DNA of 31,192 nt, from assembly GCA_036518215.1 (NCBI GenBank), contig DATDNP010000135.1, forward strand, positions 1 to 31,192, read 5' to 3'. Made by a program: the position numbers and the translations under genes. The stretch comes from CF-39 sp036518215 (GTDB taxonomy: Bacteria > Chloroflexota > Limnocylindria > P2-11E). Under the pieces are notes generated by a model, which saw nothing but the letters and a program-made list of their open reading frames with translations, was not told the origin of the DNA and made no database searches. How positions within the stretch are numbered: the stretch's first letter is position 1; every line of letters starts with the position of its first letter. Below are positions 7,135 to 15,785 of the stretch, one piece after another.

Positions 7135-7554
7135 CTAGGGCGTCGTGCGGCGGCGCCGGCGTTCGCTGATGCGGATCCGCACGAGGGCGCGCTGCAGCGC
7201 CGCGCGCGCGCGTGCCTCGTCGGCCGCGGACGGCGGACCGGCCTCGAGCGCCTTCTGCGCGCGGTCACGCGCCTCCTGCGCGCGCTGGAGGTCGATGTCC
7301 TCGAGGTGCTCGGCGGCATCGGTGAGCACGACGACGCGGTCGCCTCGCACGTCCATGAATCCGCCGAACACGGCGAGCACCTCTTCGATCCCGCCACGCT
7401 TCACGCGGAACTCACCCGGCCCGAGCGTCGTGAGGAGCGGCGCATGGTGCGGGAGGATGCCGAGGTAGCCGTCTCCCCCGGGCGCGATGACCATGTCGAC
7501 GTCGTCCTCGAACACCTTGCGCTCGGGCGTGATCACCTCGAGATGGAGCGGCAT
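7135..7554 (-). CDS. atpC: F1F0 ATP synthase epsilon subunit
   Basis: A 139-residue epsilon subunit, part of the central stalk that couples rotation of the c-ring to F1 and can inhibit ATP hydrolysis. The N-terminal beta-sandwich is clear: MPLHLEVITPERKVFEDDV, then APGGDGYLGILPHHAPLLTTL and VFGGFMDVRGDRVVVL, all family motifs. Residues ~87-130 form the two C-terminal helices, ending in an arginine run before TTP. It follows atpD with TAG directly abutting ATG (7552-7557). It is the last gene of the operon. Confidence 0.95.
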   Translation of the reverse strand: MPLHLEVITPERKVFEDDVDMVIAPGGDGYLGILPHHAPLLTTLGPGEFRVKRGGIEEVLAVFGGFMDVRGDRVVVLTDAAEHLEDIDLQRAQEARDRAQKALEAGPPSAADEARARAALQRALVRIRISERRRRRTTP

Positions 7555-8979
7555 CTAGGCGCCCTTCGCCAGACGCTCGCCCTTTTCGCGCGCCTGCTCG
7601 ATCGTGCCGACGTTGAAGAAGGCCTGCTCGGGCAGATCGTCGTGCTTGCCCTCGAGGACCTCCTTGAAGCTGCGGACCGTGTCGGGCACCTTCACGTACA
7701 CGCCCGAGAGTCCGGTGAACTGCTCCGCCACGAACATCGGCTGCGCGAGGAAGCGCTGGATCTTGCGGGCGCGAGCGACGAGGAGCTTGTCGTCATCCGA
7801 GAGCTCGTCGACGCCGAGGATGGCGATGATGTCCTGCAGGTCCTTGTAGCGCTGGAGCACGCGCTGCACCTCGCGCGCGACGTCGTAGTGCTCCTGACCG
7901 ACGATCTGCGGGTCGAGCGCGCGGCTCGTCGAGGTGAGCGGATCGACCGCCGGATACAGACCGAGCTCGGTGAGATACCGCTCGAGGCGGATCGACGAGT
8001 CGAGGTGCGCGAACGTCGTCGCCGGTGCGGGATCCGTGTAGTCGTCCGCCGGGACGTAGACCGCCTGCAACGACGTGATCGATCCCTTCTTCGTCGAGGT
8101 GATCCGCTCCTGCAGCTCGCCCATCTCGGTCGCGAGCGTCGGCTGGTAGCCGACGGCGCTGGGCATGCGGCCGAGGAGCGCCGATACCTCCGAGCCGGCC
8201 TGCGTGAATCGGAAGATGTTGTCGATGAAGATGAGAAGGTCGCGGCCCTCCTCGTCGCGGAAGTACTCCGCGATCGTGAGGCCCGTGAGCGCGACACGGA
8301 GACGCGCGCCCGGCGGCTCGTTCATCTGGCCGAAGACCATCGACATCTTGTCGATGACGCCCGACTCCTTCATCTCGCCGAGGAGCTGCGTGCCCTCGCG
8401 CGAGCGCTCGCCGACGCCGCAGAAGACGGAGTAGCCGCCGTGCTCGGCGGCGATGTTCCGGATGAGCTCCTGGATGACGATCGTCTTCCCGACGCCGGCG
8501 CCGCCGAACACCGCGGACTTGCCACCCTTGAGGAACGGGCAGATGAGGTCGACGACCTTCATGCCCGTCTCGAAGATCTCCGCGGTCGTCGACTGATCCG
8601 TGAAGCTCGGCGGCTCGCGGTGGATCGGGTCGCGTCGCGGGGCCTCGACGGCGCCCTTCCCGTCGATCGGCTCGCCGACGACGTTGAAGACGCGGCCGAG
8701 CGTGCCCTTCCCCACGGGGACGGTGATCGGTCCGCCGGTGTTCACGGCCTTCATCCCGCGGCGCAGGCCGTCCGTGCTCTGCATCGAGACGGCACGGACC
8801 CAGTTGTTGCCGAGGTGCTGCTGGACCTCGGCGATGACCTGCGTGCCGTCGTCCTTCTTCACCGACAGCGCGTAGTAGATCTCGGGCAGGTGGCCCTCCT
8901 CGAACCGCACGTCGAGCACCGGACCGATGATCTGGACGATCTCGCCGACCGCCGTCGTGTCTTTCGTCGCTACCGCCAT
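7555..8979 (-). CDS. atpD: F1F0 ATP synthase beta subunit
   Basis: A 474-residue catalytic beta subunit. The P-loop GGAGVGKT is at residues 159-166 and the catalytic-Glu motif GERSREG at 190-196 (E191). LLIFIDNIFRFTQAG is the Walker B region, and SALLGRMPSAVGYQPTL is the hallmark beta-subunit sequence. Length and collinearity are normal. A short purine stretch (GGGGTAGAG) precedes ATG 8979, which lies 5 bases after the atpG stop. Together with alpha it forms the (alpha-beta)3 hexamer that makes ATP on the cytoplasmic side. Confidence 0.98.
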   Translation of the reverse strand: MAVATKDTTAVGEIVQIIGPVLDVRFEEGHLPEIYYALSVKKDDGTQVIAEVQQHLGNNWVRAVSMQSTDGLRRGMKAVNTGGPITVPVGKGTLGRVFNVVGEPIDGKGAVEAPRRDPIHREPPSFTDQSTTAEIFETGMKVVDLICPFLKGGKSAVFGGAGVGKTIVIQELIRNIAAEHGGYSVFCGVGERSREGTQLLGEMKESGVIDKMSMVFGQMNEPPGARLRVALTGLTIAEYFRDEEGRDLLIFIDNIFRFTQAGSEVSALLGRMPSAVGYQPTLATEMGELQERITSTKKGSITSLQAVYVPADDYTDPAPATTFAHLDSSIRLERYLTELGLYPAVDPLTSTSRALDPQIVGQEHYDVAREVQRVLQRYKDLQDIIAILGVDELSDDDKLLVARARKIQRFLAQPMFVAEQFTGLSGVYVKVPDTVRSFKEVLEGKHDDLPEQAFFNVGTIEQAREKGERLAKGA

Positions 8980-8984
8980 CGTCT

Positions 8985-9845
8985 CTACCCCTTCAGCGCT
9001 TCGGCGCCCGAAGCGATCTCCAGCATCTCCTTGGTGATGCGCGTCTGACGTGCCTTGTTCGCCGCGAGCGTGAGCTCCGAAATGATGTCCGCGGCCGCGT
9101 CGGTCGCATTGCGCATCGCGACCATCTGCGCCGAGAACTGCGAGGCCTTCGATTCGAGGATCGCCTGATACATCGCCACCTCGACGAACCTGGGCAGGAT
9201 GAGGTCCATGACCGTCTGCGGATCGGGCTCGAAGAGGTACTGGATCGGCGGGAGCGCGTCGAGATCCTCCTCCTCCGGCACGAGCGGGAGGAGGCGGCGG
9301 ATCGTCGGCTCCTGACGGAGCGTGTTGATGAAGCGCGTGAACCCGAGATAGACCTCGTCGACCTTGCCACTCGTGAACTCGTCGACGGCCGCGAGCGCGA
9401 TCGGGTTCGTGTGATCCGTCGTCGGCCGATCCGGGATCCCCGGGAATTCCGCCGTGATCGGCGCGCGCAGGCGCCGGAGCGAGCCGATGCCCTTGCGGCC
9501 GACGGCGATGTACTCGACGTCGGGGCGCTCGTTCGCGAAGCGCAGCGCCGTCCGCAGCAGGTTCACGTTCATCGGTCCGACGAGGCCGCGATCCGTCGTG
9601 ATGAGGACGATCGCCACCCTGCGGACCGGGGTGCGGCGCTGAAGCAGCGGGCTCAGCTCCGGATCGGTGTACGGCGCGAGATCGTTCAGGACGGCCCGCA
9701 GCCGCTCCTCGAACGGTCGCGATGCGAGCACGGCGTCCTGCGCGCGGCGCATCTTCGACGCGGCGACGAGCTGCATCGCGCGCGTGAGCTGCTGGATGTT
9801 CCGTACGGAACGAACGCGCCGCCGGAGATCTCGCTCGCTCGGCAT
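8985..9845 (-). CDS. atpG: F1F0 ATP synthase gamma subunit
   Basis: A 286-residue gamma subunit, the rotating central shaft of F1. The N-terminal helix carries LRRRVRSVRNIQQLTRAM and LVAASKMRRAQ, and the C-terminal helix SQFSAQMVAMRNATDAA with a conserved MRNAT motif, both diagnostic. The Rossmann-like middle contains VLITTDRGLVGPMN, close to the family SDRGLCGxxN. Length is as expected for non-cyanobacterial gamma; no redox insertion is seen. Its ATG follows the atpA TAG directly. Confidence 0.96.
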   Translation of the reverse strand: MPSERDLRRRVRSVRNIQQLTRAMQLVAASKMRRAQDAVLASRPFEERLRAVLNDLAPYTDPELSPLLQRRTPVRRVAIVLITTDRGLVGPMNVNLLRTALRFANERPDVEYIAVGRKGIGSLRRLRAPITAEFPGIPDRPTTDHTNPIALAAVDEFTSGKVDEVYLGFTRFINTLRQEPTIRRLLPLVPEEEDLDALPPIQYLFEPDPQTVMDLILPRFVEVAMYQAILESKASQFSAQMVAMRNATDAAADIISELTLAANKARQTRITKEMLEIASGAEALKG

Positions 9846-11357
<1,512 letters not shown>

Positions 11358-11366
11358 GTCCTCTCC

Positions 11367-11897
11367 TTACCCAGCGAGCTCGCGCGCCATCTCGTGCAGC
11401 TGAGCCGCGAGCGATGTGTCGATGACGTGGTCGCCGATCTGCACCTTCGCGCCGCCGAGCAGCGTCGGGTCGACGACGAAGGTCGCGCGGACCTTGCGGC
11501 CGCTGGCGCGCTCGAGCCGCCGGACCATCTCGTCGCGATCCGTCTGCGCGAGCTCGATCGGGGTGGTGATCTTCGCCTTCTCGATGCCCGCACGCCGGTC
11601 GACGATCTCGCCGAAGTAGCGAGCGACCGCGGGCAGCAGGGCGATGCGCTGACGTTCGAGCAGGAGGATGAGCAAGGAGCGGACCTCCGCCGGCTCATCC
11701 GTGATCGCGGCCGCGAGCGCCTCGCGGCGATGGTCGAGCGACACACGCGGATCTCGCAGCATCGCGATGGACGCGGGGCCGATCGCGTTCGCGAGCCGAT
11801 CGAGCGACGCGCGGAAGCGCTCGACCGCGGCGGGATCGCGCGCCAGGTCGATGAGGGCCTCGGCGTAGCGACGGCCGGCGGATCCAGAGAGCGCCAC
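11367..11897 (-). CDS. atpH: F1F0 ATP synthase delta subunit
   Basis: A 176-residue delta (OSCP) subunit, the cap that ties the peripheral b stalk to the top of F1. The N-terminal six-helix region opens SAGRRYAEALIDLA, the family's typical (A)xRYAxALxxxA start. The C-terminal half has KAKITTPIELAQTDRDEM and DPTLLGGAKVQIGDHVIDTSL, a clear match to the conserved IGGxxVxxGDxxxDxSv end. The start is GTG 11897, whose first base is shared with the atpF stop (TAGTG), so the two are coupled. Confidence 0.93.
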   Translation of the reverse strand: MALSGSAGRRYAEALIDLARDPAAVERFRASLDRLANAIGPASIAMLRDPRVSLDHRREALAAAITDEPAEVRSLLILLLERQRIALLPAVARYFGEIVDRRAGIEKAKITTPIELAQTDRDEMVRRLERASGRKVRATFVVDPTLLGGAKVQIGDHVIDTSLAAQLHEMARELAG

Positions 11898-12430
11898 TAG
11901 TGCCGCATCTCCTTACCGGCCTCGTCGAGCGAACGCTCGATGAGCGCGCGGTGCTGTTCGGGTGAGACCTCGCGACCGAGGATCCGGCTGGCGGCGAGCA
12001 CGACCATCGACGCGACCTCGGTGCGGAGCTGCGCGAGCGCCTGGTCGTGGAGCGCCTGCGCGTCCTGCCGGCCCTTGTCGCGGATGCGATCGGCCTCGGT
12101 CTTGGCCTGCGCGCGGATGTCCGATGCCGCCGCCTCCGCGGCGGCACGCGTGCGCTCGGAGATCTCGCCGGCCTCGCGCCGTGCCTGCGCGAGCAGCTGC
12201 TCGACCTCCTGCTTCATCCGCTCGCGCTCCTGCTTCGCCGACTCGGCGAGGTCGAGCCCTTCGCGGATCTTCCGCGCGCGCTCGTCGAGCGCGTGCGTGA
12301 CCGGCCCCCACAGGAACCTCCGCAGGAGCCAGTACAGGATGAGGAACTGGACGATCGAGACGAGGATCCACCACGGATCCACGGTGAGCGCGAACGGGCT
12401 GGCTTCCTCCGCCGAAACGCCGAAGAACAT
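11897..12430 (-). CDS. atpF: F1F0 ATP synthase b subunit
   Basis: A 177-residue b subunit of the peripheral stator. One membrane helix lies at about residues 19-40 (WWILVSIVQFLILYWLLRRF), followed by a long charged coiled coil rich in Ala, Glu, Arg and Gln through residue ~135. The C-terminus SMVVLAASRILGREVSPEQH is the usual delta-binding end. Nothing suggests a second b' gene. The ATG at 12430 is three bases from the atpE stop. Confidence 0.94.
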   Translation of the reverse strand: MFFGVSAEEASPFALTVDPWWILVSIVQFLILYWLLRRFLWGPVTHALDERARKIREGLDLAESAKQERERMKQEVEQLLAQARREAGEISERTRAAAEAAASDIRAQAKTEADRIRDKGRQDAQALHDQALAQLRTEVASMVVLAASRILGREVSPEQHRALIERSLDEAGKEMRH

Positions 12431-12433
12431 CGC

Positions 12434-12658
12434 CTAGACCGTCTTCGTCCAGAGCAGGATGCCGAGGACGAACGCGAGGATGCCGAGTCCTTCGGTGAGC
12501 GCGGCGCCGAGGATCATGTTCGTGCGGATCGCGCCCGCTGCGTCGGGGTTGCGGCCGATCGCCTCGGACGACTTCGCGGTCAGGATGCCGATGCCCAGAC
12601 CCGGACCGAGGACGCCGAAGCCGACGGCGATACCGGCGGCGAGCCATGCGAGATTCAT
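12434..12658 (-). CDS. atpE: F1F0 ATP synthase c subunit
   Basis: A 74-residue proteolipid with two membrane helices joined by the polar RNPDA loop. The glycine-rich first helix reads GVLGPGLGIGIL, and the ion-binding carboxylate is E56 in ALTEGLGILAF. Compared by eye with Na+-binding c subunits, the positions of their Gln in GxGQG and the Ser/Thr after the Glu are Ile23, Gly57 and Leu58 here, so the ring should carry protons. The gene is preceded by a tandem ribosome-binding site (12663-12674), in keeping with the need for many copies per complex. Confidence 0.96.
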   Translation of the reverse strand: MNLAWLAAGIAVGFGVLGPGLGIGILTAKSSEAIGRNPDAAGAIRTNMILGAALTEGLGILAFVLGILLWTKTV

Positions 12659-12662
12659 GTGA

Positions 12663-12674
12663 CTCCTTCTCCTT
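12663..12674 (-). promoter_or_regulatory. Tandem Shine-Dalgarno sequence before atpE
   Basis: AAGGAG is repeated head to tail (AAGGAGAAGGAG) on the minus strand, 4 and 10 bases before ATG 12658; the distal copy touches the atpB stop codon. Two sites in series would raise initiation for the c subunit, which is needed at about ten copies per enzyme. Confidence 0.65.
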
Positions 12675-13510
12675 TACGCGGCTGCGGATTCGGGGTGCTG
12701 TTCTTCATTCGCGACGCGATCGGTGTCGGTATGGCTCCCTTCTTCGTGCTCTTCGTCATGCGACTCGATCGCGAGCACGTGATACATGAGCACGAGGAGC
12801 ATGAAGACGAGCGCCTGCACGAGGCCGATGAAGACCTCGAGTCCCGCGAACGGAAGGGCGAGCCCCGGCAGGAACAGGAGCCCGCTCATCACGACGAGCA
12901 TGATCTCGCCGCCGAGGACGTTGCCCCAGAGACGAAGCGTGAGCGTGAGCATGCGGAACAGCTCGCTGAACAGCTCGATGAGACCGACGAGGATGAAGAT
13001 CGCCCCGAAGAACGGGCCGTCCTTGAACCCCGAGAAGTTGAACCAGCGCTTCGGGTACGCGAGCTTCAGGTGCCGGAATCCCTCGGCCTGGTACATGACG
13101 AAGGCGACGAGCGCCATGGCGAAGTTCGTGTGGAAGTCGGCCGTCGGCGAGTGCAGGAAGCCGACCTGGCCGACGAACGGGACCACCGACAGCCAGTTGG
13201 AGAAGAGGATGAAGAGGAAGAGCGTTCCGACGAGCGGGACGTACTTCCGCGCGTACGGTCCACCGATGTCGACGACGAAATCGCTGAGGCCCTGGACCGC
13301 GAGCTCGACCGCGTTCTGAAGCCCGGACGGACGCTCGCTCATGTTCCGCGTCGCGACGTACGACAGCGACACGAGGATGACGATGATGATCGCCATCGTG
13401 AGGTGCGCGTTCGTGTAGCTGAACGGGCCGACCGAGAAGAGCGGCTCGCCCGTGAGCGCAGGGATGTGGAAGCTCGGGTACGAGAGCCCATTCGGGAAGA
13501 GCCAGCCCAT
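12674..13510 (-). CDS. atpB: F1F0 ATP synthase a subunit
   Basis: A 278-residue a subunit forming the two half-channels beside the c-ring. The essential arginine is R193 within LTLRLWGNVLGGE (residues 190-202), and ELFSELFRM just before it is also conserved. Five to six hydrophobic helices are visible. The C-terminal tail from residue ~249 (ESHDEEHEEGSH and on to the end) is unusually acidic and His-rich and extends ~30 residues past the last helix. Its ATG overlaps the AtpI stop by one base (TGATG). Confidence 0.96.
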   Translation of the reverse strand: MGWLFPNGLSYPSFHIPALTGEPLFSVGPFSYTNAHLTMAIIIVILVSLSYVATRNMSERPSGLQNAVELAVQGLSDFVVDIGGPYARKYVPLVGTLFLFILFSNWLSVVPFVGQVGFLHSPTADFHTNFAMALVAFVMYQAEGFRHLKLAYPKRWFNFSGFKDGPFFGAIFILVGLIELFSELFRMLTLTLRLWGNVLGGEIMLVVMSGLLFLPGLALPFAGLEVFIGLVQALVFMLLVLMYHVLAIESHDEEHEEGSHTDTDRVANEEQHPESAAA

Positions 13511-13839
13511 CAGTCCTCCGGTCCCCTCTGTTCGCGTTCGCGTTCGCGTTCCTGTATCTCGGCTTCCCAGCGACGACCTGCTTCACGCGCGCGTTCCGTC
13601 GAGGGCCGCACCGGGTTCTCCTCCACGAAGCGCCTGATCTGCATCCACACACCCACGCCCGCCAAAGCCATCCCGAGGAATATGAGTCCGAGCAGTCCCC
13701 AGGGCGAGGTGCCGGCAGCCTCATCGAGCTTCAGGCCGAGCCAGGCGCCTAGCGCTATTGGGACCGCCACGGTGATTCCGACCTGGCCCAGGATCGCCGC
13801 GTTTGAGCGCGCTCCACCCGGGGTGCGGGGTGCGGCCAA
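13510..13839 (-). CDS. atpI: AtpI/AtpZ-like small membrane protein
   Basis: A ~109-residue protein in the first position of the operon, where AtpI/AtpZ (assembly factors thought to help c-ring formation or Mg2+ supply) normally lie. Two membrane helices are visible: ILGQVGITVAVPIALGAWLGL and WGLLGLIFLGMALAGVGVWM, followed by the typical IRRFVEE and a charged tail with repeated Glu-Arg pairs. A TTG start at 13878 is open in frame, but that TTG is the -35 of the promoter candidate, so I prefer TTG 13839 just after the predicted transcription start. Both starts are weak and unproven. The stop overlaps the atpB ATG. Confidence 0.75.
   Translation of the reverse strand: MAAPRTPGGARSNAAILGQVGITVAVPIALGAWLGLKLDEAAGTSPWGLLGLIFLGMALAGVGVWMQIRRFVEENPVRPSTERAREAGRRWEAEIQEREREREQRGPED
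13531..13550. repeat. Hexanucleotide tandem repeat inside atpI
   Basis: TTCGCG is repeated three times and a further TT follows. On the coding strand it is GAACGC-type repeats encoding Glu-Arg pairs in the AtpI tail. Slippage by one unit would keep frame and add or remove one Glu-Arg pair. Confidence 0.6.
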
Positions 13840-13849
13840 GGCAGGTGCG

Positions 13850-13878
13850 AGTGTACGGGAGCGAGCGGCTAGAGCCAA
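13850..13878 (-). promoter_or_regulatory. Sigma-70-like promoter of the ATP synthase operon
   Basis: On the minus strand TTGGCT (13878-13873) and TACACT (13855-13850) stand exactly 17 bases apart, four of six matches to each consensus hexamer. Transcription would begin near 13843, just before TTG 13839 of atpI. The -35 overlaps the last codons of corA. It is the best promoter match I found in the window. Confidence 0.55.
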
Positions 13879-14825
13879 CCGCGGCGCTTGAATACCACGG
13901 CCGTGCCAAGCGTCGCGGCGACCATGCCCACCATCACCAGCAGGAAGAGCAGGAAGTCGTCGTACGGGATGAAGGTCCAGTTCTGGCCGAAGAAGCCGGT
14001 GACGACGCCGAGGATGAGGAGGACCGTCGCGACGGACGTCAGCACCTTCATGACCTCGTTCAGCCGGTTGGACTGAGCGGCGAGATGCGCGTCGACGACG
14101 TTTGACACAAGGTCGCGGAATGTGTCGACCTCTTCGACGACACGGACGACGTGGTCATACAGGTCTTGGTAGTACGCCCGGCGTCCGGTCTCGCGGAGCT
14201 CGCTGACATCGCCGCGGACGAGCGACGCCGCGACGTCGCGCTCCGGCGCGATCACCTTGCGGATCGCGAGCAGGTCGCGCTTCAGCCTGAACAGCTCGCG
14301 GATCGAGGTCTGCGCGTCGCGCGGATCTCCGTCGATGACCATCGACTCGATGAGCTCGACGCGATCGCCGAGGCCGTCGAGGATGTCGAAGTACCCGTCG
14401 ACGATCGTGTCGAGCACCGCGTGGAGCAGGAGGCCGATCGTCGGGACCTTCCCCTCGCGGAACCGCTTCTCCACCGTCTCGAGCGCCGCGATCGATCCTT
14501 CGTGCACCGTCACGAGCGCGTTCTGCTTCACGAAGATGCTGAGCTCACGGTGGACGATGAGATCGGGGCTCGGCTCCTCGAGGGCGTACACGACGATGAA
14601 GTAGTGGTCTTCGTACTCGTCGATCTTCGGACGCTGATGCTGGTGCTGCGCGTCCTCGACGGCGAGCGGATGCAGCGACAGCTCCGCGGCGGCGAGCGTC
14701 ATGCTCGGGCCGTCGGGGTCGGAGATGTCGAGCCAGCAGGGATGTCCGCTGCGAAGCTCGGACAGCTGATCGGGCGCGCGCTCCGCGACGGCCATCTCTT
14801 CTTTGACGAGTAGGCGAGCCGGCAT
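13869..14825 (-). CDS. corA: CorA-family divalent cation transporter
   Basis: A 318-residue CorA/MIT-family protein, a pentameric Mg2+ (or Co2+/Ni2+) channel of the cytoplasmic membrane. Residues 1-~250 form the cytoplasmic alpha/beta and long-helix funnel (for example HPLAVEDAQHQHQRPKIDEY, a family mark at 52-71). Two C-terminal helices follow at ~261-279 and ~290-312, and the protein ends in the basic KRRGW. The loop signature is FGQN (G280-Q281-N282) in place of the classic YGMN. ATG 14825 was chosen because upstream residues are arginine-rich shadow sequence. It is 37 bases after the receiver gene, and its 3' end holds the atp promoter candidate. Confidence 0.92.
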   Translation of the reverse strand: MPARLLVKEEMAVAERAPDQLSELRSGHPCWLDISDPDGPSMTLAAAELSLHPLAVEDAQHQHQRPKIDEYEDHYFIVVYALEEPSPDLIVHRELSIFVKQNALVTVHEGSIAALETVEKRFREGKVPTIGLLLHAVLDTIVDGYFDILDGLGDRVELIESMVIDGDPRDAQTSIRELFRLKRDLLAIRKVIAPERDVAASLVRGDVSELRETGRRAYYQDLYDHVVRVVEEVDTFRDLVSNVVDAHLAAQSNRLNEVMKVLTSVATVLLILGVVTGFFGQNWTFIPYDDFLLFLLVMVGMVAATLGTAVVFKRRGWL

Positions 14826-14862
14826 GCGCGCGCAGCATACGGCGCAGCACGGCGCGGTCGCG

Positions 14863-15231
14863 CTACGCGGAGAAGCGCGACACGATGCGGACGAGCTCGC
14901 GGGCGTCGAAGGGCTTCGCGAGGAACGCCTCCGCGTTGCAGCGGTCGGCCTCGCGCCGCGGATCGCGCGCCGCGGTGAGGATGACGAGCGGAACGTGGCG
15001 GAGCGCCATGCGCAGCGACCGCGCGAACGATGGTCCGTCGACACCGGGCATCTGCACATCGAGCACGACGACCGCCGGCGGGTCGTGCTGCACGGCCCAC
15101 ATCGCCTCGGCGCCGTCGCGCGCCTCGATCACGCGGAATCCGTTGTCCGCGAGGACCGCGTGCTCGGCCGCGCGCGTCGCGTCGTCGTCGTCGACGACGA
15201 GCACCGGACGGGAGAGCCGATGGCCGACCAT
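14863..15231 (-). CDS. Single-domain response regulator (receiver) protein
   Basis: A 122-residue stand-alone receiver domain. Acidic pocket D14-D16 (VVDDDD), phospho-acceptor D58 (VVLDVQMPG), T86 (LTAA) and K106 (AKPFD) are all in place, so it should accept phosphate from a histidine kinase. There is no output domain and no kinase gene nearby; partners must be elsewhere. It could relay phosphate or act by protein contact, as CheY and Spo0F do. It is transcribed toward corA, probably as one unit. Start ATG 15231; a TATGAC stretch lies upstream as a possible -10. Confidence 0.9.
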   Translation of the reverse strand: MVGHRLSRPVLVVDDDDATRAAEHAVLADNGFRVIEARDGAEAMWAVQHDPPAVVVLDVQMPGVDGPSFARSLRMALRHVPLVILTAARDPRREADRCNAEAFLAKPFDARELVRIVSRFSA

Positions 15232-15300
15232 TGCCGACCGTCATAGCAAACGGCATACCGGGCAGCCGCACGGCTGGTCGCCTGTTCCGCGGGGCGTTCC

Positions 15301-15306
15301 TAGACT
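15301..15306 (+). promoter_or_regulatory. Possible -10 box of the DUF3052-like/Hint pair (TAGACT)
   Basis: TAGACT (TAnnnT) stands 8 bases before GTG 15315, a leaderless-type spacing, and no ribosome-binding site is present at that GTG. No good -35 is seen. Confidence 0.3.
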
Positions 15307-15314
15307 TCCGCGTC

Positions 15315-15785
15315 GTGGAACCGGCGGGGCTCCGCTCGGCGCAGGACGTCGTTCCGCGGCTCGGCGCGAAGCCGGGGCAGCCCGCGCTGCGTATGGGCGA
15401 CGTGTCGGCCTACGACCGGCCGATCGAGCATGTCGCCGGTCAGCTCGACGTCCTCCCGCTCGGGCTCCCGATCCGCAAGCCCGACGCGCGATACGGCCTC
15501 GTCCTGTGCTTCGCCCTCGGTCGTATCGAGCTCGCGCGCCTGGCGGAGGAGCTCGTGCGCGTCACGCACCCGGACGGCCTCCTGTGGGTCGTCGTGTGGA
15601 AACAGGCGCGCCTGCCGAGCGACGCGCCCTCCTGGAACGACGCGCAGGACCGCATCCTCCGCACGGGTTGGGTGGACAACAAGATCCTGTCGCTCGGCGA
15701 CGAGATCTACGCGACGCGGTACGTGCGTCGCCGCCACGGCCGGCAGCCCGAGCGGAACCCGCTGCCGCTTCCCCGCGTCGAATGA
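15315..15785 (+). CDS. DUF3052-like protein
   Basis: A 156-residue protein. The second half has the DUF3052 pattern: a hydrophobic strand (YGLVLCFALG), a helix (ELARLAEELVRVTHPDG), the strand LLWVVVWKQ, then a stretch ending GWVDNKILSLGDEIYATRYV, which parallels the family's GLVDVKVCAVDExWSGLKFVRR. The fold resembles a methyltransferase-like Rossmann unit without an obvious SAM motif; function is unknown. The N-terminal 60 residues are less like the family. The frame is open further upstream with no ATG, so GTG 15315 is the likely start. Its TGA overlaps the ATG of the Hint lipoprotein (ATGA), so both proteins are made from one message. Confidence 0.65.
   Translation: MEPAGLRSAQDVVPRLGAKPGQPALRMGDVSAYDRPIEHVAGQLDVLPLGLPIRKPDARYGLVLCFALGRIELARLAEELVRVTHPDGLLWVVVWKQARLPSDAPSWNDAQDRILRTGWVDNKILSLGDEIYATRYVRRRHGRQPERNPLPLPRVE

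Noticed and set aside
12434..12658. Idea that the ATP synthase is Na+-driven
   Set aside because: The Gln and Ser/Thr ligand positions of Na+-type c subunits are Ile, Gly and Leu here.
12047..13891. Long open + strand frame (about 614 codons) opposite the atpF-atpE-atpB-atpI genes
   Set aside because: It is antisense to well-conserved ATP synthase genes and its product is rich in Arg, Glu, Asp and His with no motif, the usual result of GC-biased third positions read backwards.
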